64,000 nt of DNA from CF-46 sp042408445 (GTDB lineage Bacteria > Chloroflexota > Limnocylindria > Limnocylindrales > CSP1-4), in contig JBHORC010000023.1 in the NCBI GenBank assembly GCA_042408445.1, forward strand, positions 62,001 through 126,000, read 5' to 3'. The position numbers were made by a program, and so were the translations under genes. Below are positions 8,164-15,833 of this stretch, in pieces. The notes below the pieces were generated by a model, which was given only the letters and a program-made list of their open reading frames with translations, was not told where the DNA came from and made no database searches. Position 1 is the first letter of the stretch. Each line of letters begins with the position of its first letter.

Positions 8164-9167
8164 CGGCCGGCCTCTTCGAGCTGCGCAAGGACGCGATCAC
8201 CGGATGGTGGGTCGCGACGATCGTCGATCGCGCCTTCGACCGGTCCCGCTTCGCTCGCGCTGCCGATCCGGTCGATGACGGTGGCGATTGCCAGAACTGC
8301 CGTCTCCCGGCCGGGGAGGGGATCCGGCTTCGGACGCTGAAGGATTTCGCGTTTCACGTCGTGGGAACGGACGCGGAGGCGCGGGAGCTCGAGGCGAGCG
8401 TCGCCCAGGTGTCGCTGACGAACGCCCGGGCGAGCGGCAGCTGGCGGACCATCGTCGCTCCGCCGGGCGAGCATCGGGCCCTGCACGCCGTCGGAACCGA
8501 GATGGTCAACGGCCTCCTGACCGAGGTCCGTTCCGCGCTCGCCGACGCGCGCCGCACGGCCCAGACGGACCATCTGCAGGTCGTCCAGAACTGGGGCGCC
8601 CAGGCAGGCGCCCGGACGAACCATCTCTGCCTCGACCTCTACGACCTGCCCCAGATCCCGCACCGGATCGCCGAGGAGCTGGGCGGCGCCGCACGGTTCG
8701 TGATCCGGGAGGGCGAATGCCCGTGGTGCCGACTCGTCCGCGAAGAGCCGAACCGGCCGGAGCGGCTGATCTGGCAGGACAACGACTCCGTCGCCTTCGC
8801 GCCGTACGCGTCGCGCTCGCCGTTCGAGGTCTGGATCGTGCCGCGTCACCACGAGGCGGACTTCGGGCGGGCGACGGATCGCGATGTCGCCGCCGCGGGG
8901 GAGGCGCTTCGCCAGGTGCTCGCCGCGCTGTCATCGGCCCTCGACGGCCCGCCGTACAACCTCGTTCTGCACACCGCGCCCCTCCGCGAGCAGGTCGACG
9001 CCACGTACCACTGGCACTGGGAGATCCACCCGCGCCTCCGCGAGATCGCCGGACTGGAGCTGGGCACGGGGCTGCCGGTCAATCCCGTGTCCCCGGAGGA
9101 CGCCGTCGAGGAGCTCGTTGCCCGCGCGCAACGCGTTCGCGTCGCCGCGCTGGAGGCGAGCGGGTAA
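8160..9167 (+). CDS. GalT-like nucleotidyltransferase (HIT superfamily)
   Basis: A 335-residue protein built like galactose-1-phosphate uridylyltransferase: a C-x2-C pair (C44, C47), a second C-x2-C (C187, C190), SPFEVWIVPRHH in the second half, and YHWHWEIHPRL at 283-293 followed by GTGLPVNPVSPEDAVEEL. This matches the C-terminal HIT-like repeat of GalT relatives. The usual active-site HPHxQ box is not seen; the equivalent region reads NWGAQAGARTNHLCLD, with one His. Either the motif is diverged or the enzyme acts on another sugar or nucleotide phosphate. It is translationally coupled to lipB, and no Leloir-pathway genes are nearby. Confidence 0.72.
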   Translation: MTAGLFELRKDAITGWWVATIVDRAFDRSRFARAADPVDDGGDCQNCRLPAGEGIRLRTLKDFAFHVVGTDAEARELEASVAQVSLTNARASGSWRTIVAPPGEHRALHAVGTEMVNGLLTEVRSALADARRTAQTDHLQVVQNWGAQAGARTNHLCLDLYDLPQIPHRIAEELGGAARFVIREGECPWCRLVREEPNRPERLIWQDNDSVAFAPYASRSPFEVWIVPRHHEADFGRATDRDVAAAGEALRQVLAALSSALDGPPYNLVLHTAPLREQVDATYHWHWEIHPRLREIAGLELGTGLPVNPVSPEDAVEELVARAQRVRVAALEASG

Positions 9168-9222
9168 TGGGTTGCACGCCGGGGCGGGGACGGCGTCACA
9201 CCACTCAGCAGCACGGCGTCTC

Positions 9223-9245
9223 TTGGGCCAGGAGCGGGCGCCCAA
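9223..9245 (+). promoter_or_regulatory. inverted repeat TTGGGC-N11-GCCCAA upstream of the sigma gene
   Basis: Perfect 6-base arms (9223-9228 and 9240-9245) in the 181-base gap before the ECF sigma gene. It may be an operator or an RNA stem; this is position-based inference only. Confidence 0.3.
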
Positions 9246-9348
9246 CCTTGCTCGCCTCCGCCCCGCGTCCGCGACATCCGGAGGATCCATGGTCGGCGCC
9301 CTCGACAACCAGATCGGCATGGGCCGGGGGTTCGTTGGGGGAGCGACG

Positions 9349-9939
9349 ATGAGCGGTGCCTGGGAGCAGGACGCGGCCGCCGGCTTTGTCGAGGCGCTGT
9401 TCGCCGCGCATCACGGCGAGATCTACGCGTATCTGATCCGGATGCTGCGCGATCCGGAGCTCGCCGCGGACCTGACGCAGGACGCGTTCATCAAGGCCTA
9501 CCGCAACTACGACGCCCTCGAGAAGCCCGAGAACGCGCGCGCCTGGCTCTACCAGATCGCCCATCGGGTCGCGCTCGACCACATCCGCCGCCAGAAGATC
9601 ATCCGGTTCCTGCCATGGACCGGAGAGAGTCGCGGTGCGGCGCCCTCGACGGAGCGGCTCGTCATGGACGCGCATCTGTCCGGCGACATGCAGCGGGCGC
9701 TCGCCCGGATCCCGGAGCGTCAGCGCGCCGCGCTCCTCCTGGCCGAGCTCCACGACCTCACCGGTCTCGAGCTGGCCGCGGCCCTGGGCGTGAGCCACGT
9801 TGCCGCCCGCGCACTCCTCACCCGTGCCCGCGATAGCCTCCGCCAGGCGCTCGCAACGGAACGCGAAGCGGAAGCAGCCGCTGACGCCGAGGCGGATGCC
9901 CGAAGCGCCGCGAACCAGCCGCCGCGAGGCGCCCGATGA
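9349..9939 (+). CDS. ECF-family RNA polymerase sigma factor
   Basis: A 196-residue alternative sigma factor. Region 2 spans about 12-80 (IYAYLIRMLRDPELAADL, DAFIKAYRNY and the RAWLYQIAHRVALDHIRR segment). Region 4 spans about 118-165 (IPERQRAALLLAELHDLTG, then a helix-turn-helix LAAALGVSHVAARALL). The ATG at 9349 is chosen for the GGGGGAG site (9337-9343) 5 bases before it and the usual ECF length. An ATG at 9289, itself preceded by GGAGGA, would add 20 residues. It overlaps the anti-sigma gene by ATGA, the standard arrangement for co-expressed sigma/anti-sigma pairs. Confidence 0.93.
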   Translation: MSGAWEQDAAAGFVEALFAAHHGEIYAYLIRMLRDPELAADLTQDAFIKAYRNYDALEKPENARAWLYQIAHRVALDHIRRQKIIRFLPWTGESRGAAPSTERLVMDAHLSGDMQRALARIPERQRAALLLAELHDLTGLELAAALGVSHVAARALLTRARDSLRQALATEREAEAAADAEADARSAANQPPRGAR

Positions 9940-11828
9940 GCGGCCGGGACGGCACCGGATCGGAGGCGGGCGCCGGCGTCCACGCTCGAGCCCGCCTCGC
10001 CATCTCGGATCGGCTTCATCATCTCCTGTCCGAGAGCGAATCTCGCTGGCTCGACGAGCACCTCGCGGGCTGCCCGAAGTGCCGCTCCGACGCCGCGGCC
10101 TACGAGGCCGATCGGGCGGCCCTTCGCCAGCTCCGAACCGATCTCCCCGTTCCTCCCCGCGATCTCTGGGCGCGGACGTCCGCGGCCATCGAGCGGGAAT
10201 CTGGCTTCCGGGACCGGCTACGGATCGCCGGCCGCGGCCGGCGCCTCGCGTCACCTCCCACCGTGTTCGTTGCCGCGCTCGTCGCGGTGGTCGTCGTCGG
10301 GACGCTGACCTCCTCCCGGCTTCCCGGCGGCGACCACCCGACCGCGCAATCCGCCGGCGCGGTCGCCCTCGGCACCTCGGTCGCGTCCGCCGTGACCGCG
10401 ACGCCGATCCCGGTCGGCGGCCAGGTCCGATACGTGAGCCAGGGTCAGGACGGGACGTACCGCGTTCGGACCGTCGATGTGAAGGCGGTCTGCGCTACGA
10501 ACGCCGCGGACTGTGGACCGGCCGCCGCCGTCGATGACCAGCCGGTCGCGCTGACGTCGGAGCCGCGATCGGTCTTCGGGTCGCAGAACACGAACCAGCT
10601 GATCGTCGTGGACGAGGCGGCGCCCGGTCACGTGGCGACGATCTCGGTCGTGGCCGTCGCAACCGCACGGCCGGATGCCACGCCATCGGCGAGCGACCTC
10701 GCGACGGCAAGCGCCGACGGCGGCACGCAACCCCCGGCGACGCCCATCCCGACGGTCACCCTTCGGCCCATCGACAGCCCCCGGACCACGCCGTCCCCGG
10801 CGCCCGCAACCGGGACGCCGGCGCCGCCGCCATCGTCGTCCCCTCGCACCGCGTCACCCTCGTCGTTCGCCAGCCCGTCGGCGACGGTGACGAACGCGCC
10901 ATCGATCGAGGCCAGCTTCCCGTCCGTCATCCCGGTCTCGCCCTCGCCGACGCCCGGCGGCCCGGTCCTGATCGCCCAGGACGTCGTGATGGTCGGCCAG
11001 TCCGCCGCGTACTCGCCGAGCGGGACCTGGTTCGCCTTCACCGCTCGGCCATCGGACAGCTCCCTGGGCTCGGACATCTACGTCTGGAAGGTCGGCGATC
11101 GCGCGGCGCGGGCGGTGACGACCGACCATCGGTCGTCGTTCGCCTCGTGGCTCGCCGACGACATCGCGGTCGGCAGCACGGTCGTCGACGTTGCCGCGGC
11201 GGACGGGAGCAGCGACGTCCATCAGGAGGCGATCTCGTACCTGCTGGACCCCGCGACCGGTGGCCAGGTCCCCGAACCGCAGACCGGTCGAACGTGGCGG
11301 CCGTCCGTGGACCCGACCGGCCATCGGGCGATCTACTGGACCGGGTCGCTGCGGAAGGCAGCCGACTCCGCGGTCTACCTTCCCGACGCGGGACGCCTCG
11401 TCGTCGGAGACTGGAACACCGGCAGCTCTGCGCCGACAGACACGCCGACCGCCACCTCGCTCGCGACGGACCAGGCGGACGAGCGCCACGAGACTACGGT
11501 GGCCGCCGGGCGCATGGCGGACTGGGATGCTCGGTGGGATCCGACCGGATCGAAGGTCGCCGTCTGGATCGCCGATTCCCAGGATCCGAACGTCGGACAC
11601 CTCAGCCTCTACGCCGTCAACGAGGACGGCCGGCTCGACCTCCGCAAGCCGATCCTCGACGCAGTCCGGGCGAATGCAGGCTTCTCGATCTCGGCCGGGA
11701 AGCTCGTCTGGGCGGCACCGTCGTCCGATGGGTCCGAGGCGGGCGGCAGGATCCTCGTCCTCGCCTGGACGGACCATGGCGCGGGCACGATCGAGACGCT
11801 GCCGGACCGCGTCGTCGTCATCCGCTGA
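9936..11828 (+). CDS. zinc-finger anti-sigma factor with large extracytoplasmic propeller-like domain
   Basis: A 630-residue membrane protein. The cytoplasmic N-terminus has the zinc-binding anti-sigma motif H-x3-C-x2-C (H42, C46, C49). A membrane span follows at about 109-127. The outer part starts with an unassigned region to about 240, then a Pro/Ser/Thr-rich linker to about 350. The last 270 residues contain three TolB/PD40-like repeats: YSPSGTWFAFTAR, VDPTGHRAIYWTG and WDPTGSKVAVWIAD. Most ECF anti-sigmas are 200-300 residues, so the sensor-like ectodomain is unusual. It should hold the adjacent sigma factor at the membrane until a signal outside is sensed. Confidence 0.85.
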   Translation: MSGRDGTGSEAGAGVHARARLAISDRLHHLLSESESRWLDEHLAGCPKCRSDAAAYEADRAALRQLRTDLPVPPRDLWARTSAAIERESGFRDRLRIAGRGRRLASPPTVFVAALVAVVVVGTLTSSRLPGGDHPTAQSAGAVALGTSVASAVTATPIPVGGQVRYVSQGQDGTYRVRTVDVKAVCATNAADCGPAAAVDDQPVALTSEPRSVFGSQNTNQLIVVDEAAPGHVATISVVAVATARPDATPSASDLATASADGGTQPPATPIPTVTLRPIDSPRTTPSPAPATGTPAPPPSSSPRTASPSSFASPSATVTNAPSIEASFPSVIPVSPSPTPGGPVLIAQDVVMVGQSAAYSPSGTWFAFTARPSDSSLGSDIYVWKVGDRAARAVTTDHRSSFASWLADDIAVGSTVVDVAAADGSSDVHQEAISYLLDPATGGQVPEPQTGRTWRPSVDPTGHRAIYWTGSLRKAADSAVYLPDAGRLVVGDWNTGSSAPTDTPTATSLATDQADERHETTVAAGRMADWDARWDPTGSKVAVWIADSQDPNVGHLSLYAVNEDGRLDLRKPILDAVRANAGFSISAGKLVWAAPSSDGSEAGGRILVLAWTDHGAGTIETLPDRVVVIR

Positions 11829-11860
11829 TCGGGCGGTCGCGAAACCCGGCGCGGAAGGCG

Positions 11861-11888
11861 GTCTCGACGAGACGGTCCGGCGGACCGT
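11861..11888 (+). terminator. two adjoining perfect hairpins after the anti-sigma gene
   Basis: GTCTC-GAC-GAGAC (11861-11873) is followed at once by ACGGTCC-GGC-GGACCGT (11872-11888), 33 bases after the stop. They share two bases, so they may be alternatives. No U-run follows, so an intrinsic terminator is uncertain. Confidence 0.35.
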
Positions 11889-11926
11889 CAGGCGCCACGG
11901 GGCCCACGAGGGCGTCCGAATCGCGC

Positions 11927-11932
11927 TAAGGT
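11927..11932 (+). promoter_or_regulatory. candidate leaderless -10 (TAAGGT)
   Basis: TAAGGT ends 9 bases before the GTG at 11942, slightly longer than the 6-7 bases seen for most genes here. Confidence 0.4.
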
Positions 11933-11941
11933 CCGCGGATC

Positions 11942-12502
11942 GTGCGACCAACCCGTCTGGTCGCGGGCGCGGCGCTCACCGCCGCCCTCGCCCTGGGTTC
12001 GTTGCCGGCCATCGCGGCATCTGCTGGGCCTGTGCCCGCCGCCGTCGTGGACCCGGCGACGTTCCAGTCCTTGAACAGCAACGCGTTCGCGACCGTCGGA
12101 GCCACGACGGTGTCCGTCGATTCGCGGTTCGCCGGACAGGGCCGTGTCGATGCCACGACGACCTTCACGGAACCCGGCACGGCGCCGGCGATCGTCGTTC
12201 GTGGCCGCCCCAGCGTCACGCTCCCCGGGGCCCACAGCGGTTCGGCGCTCAAGCCGCCGCGCTACACGCTGACGGGCGTCGCGACCTTTTACGGCAACGG
12301 GACCACGGCGATGCGCCTGCCGCGCGGCACGACGATCGTCGTGTGCGGCGGCGGTGGCTGCCTCGAGCGGATCGTGACGGACTACGGTCCGGTCCTGTCC
12401 TCGAAGAACCGGATCATCGACCTCTACACGCCGGACTTCTTCGCCGTCTGCGGTTGTCCCTCATGGTCGGGGACGACCAGGGTGACTGTCTCGGTCTACT
12501 GA
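11942..12502 (+). CDS. secreted RlpA-like (double-psi beta-barrel) protein
   Basis: A 186-residue protein with a signal peptide (1-28, hydrophobic core ALTAALALGSL, Ala-rich end). A low-complexity middle part follows, then a C-terminal domain from about 108 that reads TGVATFYGNG, then RGTTIVVC, a VTDYGP segment at 145-150 and RIIDLY. This order matches the RlpA/barwin-like fold, including the Asp of the DYGP box. Four Cys lie in the domain (135, 140, 170, 172), so disulfides are likely. RlpA proteins bind or cut peptidoglycan glycan; whether this short form is catalytic is not clear. The start is GTG with a -10 hexamer upstream. Confidence 0.7.
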   Translation: MRPTRLVAGAALTAALALGSLPAIAASAGPVPAAVVDPATFQSLNSNAFATVGATTVSVDSRFAGQGRVDATTTFTEPGTAPAIVVRGRPSVTLPGAHSGSALKPPRYTLTGVATFYGNGTTAMRLPRGTTIVVCGGGGCLERIVTDYGPVLSSKNRIIDLYTPDFFAVCGCPSWSGTTRVTVSVY

Positions 12503-12594
12503 CGGCGGCTCGCTGCGGGGCGTTGGCCCCACGCGCCACTCGTCGCCCGCTCCCGGCCCTTGGTCGCAGCCCGCTCGGGCCCGCCGTGTCGCGG

Positions 12595-12600
12595 TATCCT
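12595..12600 (+). promoter_or_regulatory. candidate -10 (TATCCT) of the pyrRBC operon
   Basis: TATCCT would start transcription near 12607, giving a leader of about 60 bases that carries two PyrR-loop-like hairpins and the ribosome-binding site. Confidence 0.5.
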
Positions 12601-12618
12601 GATCGCGACCCCTTCGGA

Positions 12619-12634
12619 CGGCCCCGTGAGGCCG
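12619..12634 (+). promoter_or_regulatory. PyrR-binding-loop-like RNA hairpin 1
   Basis: The stem CGGCC / GGCCG closes a hexaloop CCGTGA. The sequence CCCGTGAGGC fits the conserved PyrR-binding consensus CC-N-G-N-GAGG-C recalled from PyrR-regulated pyr leaders. It lies 33 bases before pyrR. PyrR with UMP bound would recognise it. Confidence 0.6.
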
Positions 12635-12641
12635 CATGAGC

Positions 12642-12653
12642 GCCCAGCGAGGC
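12642..12653 (+). promoter_or_regulatory. PyrR-binding-loop-like RNA hairpin 2, next to the ribosome-binding site
   Basis: GCCCAGCGAGGC forms GCC-CAGCGA-GGC and again fits CC-N-G-N-GAGG-C. It ends just before the GGAAGGAG ribosome-binding region (12657-12664). Occupation by PyrR could therefore block translation of pyrR directly, as proposed for other high-GC bacteria. Confidence 0.6.
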
Positions 12654-12666
12654 CCGGGAAGGAGCG

Positions 12667-13227
12667 ATGAGCGGCCGCCAGATCATGACCGCCGACGAGA
12701 TCCGTCGAGCCGTCGTCCGGATCTCGCATGAGATCGTCGAGAAGCAGGCCGGAACCGCCGGTCTCGCGCTCGTCGGCATCCGGCGCCGCGGCGTCCCGCT
12801 CGCCCGCCGGATCGCGGCCGCGATCGACGAGAACGAGTCGACGACGATCCCGGTCGGCGCCCTGGACATCACCTTCTACCGCGATGACCTGTCGCTCGTC
12901 GCGCAGCAGCCGATCGTCAAGGGCACGGACCTTCCCTTCGACCTCAACGGCTCCACGATCGTCCTCGTCGACGACGTCCTCTACACCGGCCGAACGATCC
13001 GGGCCGCGATGGACGCCCTCGTCGACTTCGGCCGGCCGCAGGCCATTCGACTGGCCGTGCTCGTGGATCGTGGCCATCGCGAGCTCCCGATCCGGGCGGA
13101 TCATGTCGGCAAGAACGTCCCGACCTCCCGCGAGGAGGTCGTCCGCGTCCACCTCGAGGAGATCGACCGGGAAGACGCGGTCCTGATCGATCGCGCGGCC
13201 GAACGGACCGCGGCGCCGGTCGGATGA
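12667..13227 (+). CDS. pyrR: bifunctional pyr operon regulator / uracil phosphoribosyltransferase
   Basis: A 186-residue type I phosphoribosyltransferase fold protein. The PRPP-binding motif TIVLVDDVLYTGRT is at 97-110, and VGIRRRGVPLARRI (36-49) and ALDITFYRDDL (65-75) are typical of PyrR. PyrR binds pyr mRNA when UMP is high and also has uracil phosphoribosyltransferase activity. The ATG at 12667 follows GGAAGGAG at good spacing. The leader contains two candidate PyrR sites. The stop overlaps pyrB (ATGA). Confidence 0.96.
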   Translation: MSGRQIMTADEIRRAVVRISHEIVEKQAGTAGLALVGIRRRGVPLARRIAAAIDENESTTIPVGALDITFYRDDLSLVAQQPIVKGTDLPFDLNGSTIVLVDDVLYTGRTIRAAMDALVDFGRPQAIRLAVLVDRGHRELPIRADHVGKNVPTSREEVVRVHLEEIDREDAVLIDRAAERTAAPVG

Positions 13228-14306
13228 CGGTCGCGGACCGGGACCGCGCTGCGTCGGAGAGTCCGGCCACCGACGTTCCCATCGCCGTCCCGATCGTCGA
13301 TTCGCCGCCCGATGGCCAGGAGGTCGCTTGGCGCCACCGCCATCTCCTCGACGTCGACGTGCTGTCGTGGGCGGACATCGACCTCGTGATGCGAACGACG
13401 GACGCGATGCGCGAGGTCCTCGCCCGGCCGATCACAAAGGTGCCCGCCCTCCGGGGCCGGAACGTGACGATCCTCTTCTACGAGCCGTCGACGAGGACGC
13501 GCGTGTCGTTCGAGGTCGCCGCGAAGAACCTCTCCGCCGACGTCGTCAACATCGCTGCCGCCACCTCGTCCGTGACGAAGGGCGAGTCGCTCGTCGACAC
13601 GGTCCGGACCGTGGAGGCCCTCGGCGCCGAGATGCTCGTCATGCGGCATTCCGTCTCCGGCGCGCCGTATCTCGCCGCGGAGACGTTCTCGGGCTCGGTG
13701 CTGAACGGCGGCGACGGTTGGCACGGCCATCCCACCCAGGCGCTCCTCGATCTGTACACGCTCCGGGCCGCGATCGGCACCGGAGACCCCGGCTCGTTCT
13801 CGCTCGCCGGCCGGAAGGTCGTCATCCTCGGCGACGTCCTGCATTCGCGGGTCGCGCGGTCGAACCTGTGGTCGCTCAGCGCCGCCGGCGCCGACGTCTG
13901 GGTCTGCGGGCCGGCGACGCTCCTCCGCGGCTTCGAGACATGGGCGCGGCGGGGCATCGCGGGCCATGCCTTTCACGCGACGTCATCGCTGCCCGAGGCA
14001 CTTCGTGATGCCGACGCGGTCATGGCGCTTCGGATCCAGAAGGAGCGGATGGCGTCCGGGCTGCTGCCGTCCCTCCGCGAGTACGCGGCACGCTACGGCC
14101 TGACCCGCGAGCGGCTCGCGCTCGCGAAGCCGGACGCGGTCGTTCTCCATCCGGGGCCGATGAACGAGGGCGTCGAGATCGCGCCGGACGTCGCCGCGGG
14201 CGCGCGGTCGCTCATCGAGGAGCAGGTCCGGAACGGCGTCGCGGTGCGCATGGCGCTGCTCTACCTGCTGGCCGGCGTGCGATCGGCTGGGATGCGTTCG
14301 ACATGA
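13224..14306 (+). CDS. pyrB: aspartate carbamoyltransferase catalytic subunit
   Basis: First step of the pyrimidine ring: carbamoyl phosphate plus aspartate. The 360 residues carry the carbamoyl-phosphate motif FYEPSTRTRVSFE (85-97), the second-subunit loop SSVTKGES, HPTQALLDLYT and the aspartate-binding HPGPMNEGVEI. About 36 extra N-terminal residues (Ala/Pro/Asp-rich) precede the family core. No pyrI regulatory subunit is nearby, as expected with PyrR control. It overlaps pyrR and pyrC by 4 bases each, so the three are one translational unit. Confidence 0.97.
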   Translation: MTVADRDRAASESPATDVPIAVPIVDSPPDGQEVAWRHRHLLDVDVLSWADIDLVMRTTDAMREVLARPITKVPALRGRNVTILFYEPSTRTRVSFEVAAKNLSADVVNIAAATSSVTKGESLVDTVRTVEALGAEMLVMRHSVSGAPYLAAETFSGSVLNGGDGWHGHPTQALLDLYTLRAAIGTGDPGSFSLAGRKVVILGDVLHSRVARSNLWSLSAAGADVWVCGPATLLRGFETWARRGIAGHAFHATSSLPEALRDADAVMALRIQKERMASGLLPSLREYAARYGLTRERLALAKPDAVVLHPGPMNEGVEIAPDVAAGARSLIEEQVRNGVAVRMALLYLLAGVRSAGMRST

Positions 14307-15736
14307 GCACCCTCGCGCCGGTCGGCGGCTCCGTCGGCGAGATCGTCGCGGACCTCGAGATCTCCCGGGCGTGGCTCGTCGATCCGGCGAGCGGTCGGGA
14401 GGGCCCGGGGGAGATCGTCGTGACCGACGGCTTCATCGAGGCCGTTACGTGGCTGGAGGGCGAGGAGGCCGACGGGATCGACGACCGGGGCGTGGTCGTC
14501 GCGCCGGGCTTCATCGATCTCCACGTCCATCTCCGCGAGCCCGGCAACGAGGATGCCGAGACAGTGGCGTCCGGCCTGGCGGCGGCGGCGCACGGCGGCT
14601 TCACGACGGTCTGCGCGATGCCGAACACGACACCGGCGCTGGACGATCCGGCGGTGCTCGAGCGGGTCCGCGGCGCCGCGGCCGCATCCGGTTCGCCGGT
14701 TCGCCTGCTCGCCTGGGGAGCGATCACGGCGGCGCGCGCGGGCGACGTCCTCGCACCGCTCGGCGAGCTCGCCGCGGCCGGAGTCGCCGGGTTCAGCGAC
14801 GACGGGGCACCCGTCGCGTCCGCACCGCTCATGCGCAACGCGCTCGCGTACGCGGCGGAGCTCGGGCTGCCGATCGTCGAGCACCCCGAGGACCCGACGC
14901 TCACAGCCGGCGCCGAGGCGAACGACGGGTACGTGGCCACCGTGCTGGGGCTGCGCGGCTGGCCGGCCGCGGCAGAGGAGGCCGCCGTAGCGCGCGACCT
15001 CGCCCTCCTCGCGGACGTCGTCCGCGACGTGCCGGCGGCTCGTCTCCACCTCACGCACGTCTCGACCGCCGGCGCCCTCGAGCTCGTCCGGCGGGCCAAG
15101 GCCGGGGGCCTGCCAGTGACGTGCGACGTGACGCCCCACCACCTCGCCCTGTCCGACGAGTGGCTCGCAGGGGCGCGGCGTTGGGCGTGGGACGGCGACG
15201 GGGATCCGTGGGCGAACGAGCGGTCGGCACTCGTGGCCGCGCCGTACGCGTCCTCGCTCCGTGTGAACCCTCCGCTCCGGTCCGTGGCGGACGCGGCGGC
15301 CTGCCGCGCGGCCCTGCTCGACGGGACGGCCGATGCGATCGCGACCGACCACGCGCCGCACACGAGCGTCGACAAGGACGTCGAGTTCGGCCTCGCGGCG
15401 AACGGGATCAGCGGCCTCGAGACGGCGTTGGGCGTGGTTCTGGCGATGGTCGACGCGGGCCTGTTGCCGCTCGATCGGGCGATCGCCGCGCTGACCACTG
15501 GGCCGGCCGCGGTCCTTGGCGCCGCGCGGGGACGCGGGGAGGCGCCGGGGCCGGGGCTCGTCGAGGGAGCCGCCGCCGACCTCGTCGTGTTCGACCGCGC
15601 GGCGTCATGGCGGGTCACGCCCGCAGCACTCGCGTCGCGCGGCAAGAACACGCCCCTGCTCGGCCGCGAGCTGTCCGGTGTCGTGCTGGCGACGATCGCG
15701 GGGGGTCGTCTGGCATACGAGGCGGCCGAGGCCTGA
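14303..15736 (+). CDS. pyrC: dihydroorotase, multifunctional-type (PyrC class I)
   Basis: Zinc amidohydrolase closing carbamoyl-aspartate to dihydroorotate. The 477-residue protein has IDLHVHLREPG (metal His at 74 and 76), MPNTTP, VTPHHL and ATDHAPH (metal/catalytic Asp). An insertion of about 28 residues (AGARRWAWDGDGDPWANE and what follows) sits between VTPHHLALSDEW and LRVNPPLR; its role is unknown. The start overlaps pyrB. This ends the pyrRBC unit; carA, carB and pyrF do not follow. Confidence 0.95.
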   Translation: MSTLAPVGGSVGEIVADLEISRAWLVDPASGREGPGEIVVTDGFIEAVTWLEGEEADGIDDRGVVVAPGFIDLHVHLREPGNEDAETVASGLAAAAHGGFTTVCAMPNTTPALDDPAVLERVRGAAAASGSPVRLLAWGAITAARAGDVLAPLGELAAAGVAGFSDDGAPVASAPLMRNALAYAAELGLPIVEHPEDPTLTAGAEANDGYVATVLGLRGWPAAAEEAAVARDLALLADVVRDVPAARLHLTHVSTAGALELVRRAKAGGLPVTCDVTPHHLALSDEWLAGARRWAWDGDGDPWANERSALVAAPYASSLRVNPPLRSVADAAACRAALLDGTADAIATDHAPHTSVDKDVEFGLAANGISGLETALGVVLAMVDAGLLPLDRAIAALTTGPAAVLGAARGRGEAPGPGLVEGAAADLVVFDRAASWRVTPAALASRGKNTPLLGRELSGVVLATIAGGRLAYEAAEA

Positions 15737-15820
15737 CCGGGCCGGGTGCCAGCGCGGAGTCCTGCCTGACGGCCACAACCGACCTGCCGGGACACGCCGG
15801 CCCGTCCGCCGTCCGTCGGC

Positions 15821-15826
15821 TACCCT
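15821..15826 (+). promoter_or_regulatory. leaderless -10 (TACCCT)
   Basis: TACCCT ends 7 bases before the ATG at 15834 of the FAD oxidoreductase; no Shine-Dalgarno sequence is present. Confidence 0.55.
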
Positions 15827-15833
15827 CCGGGCG

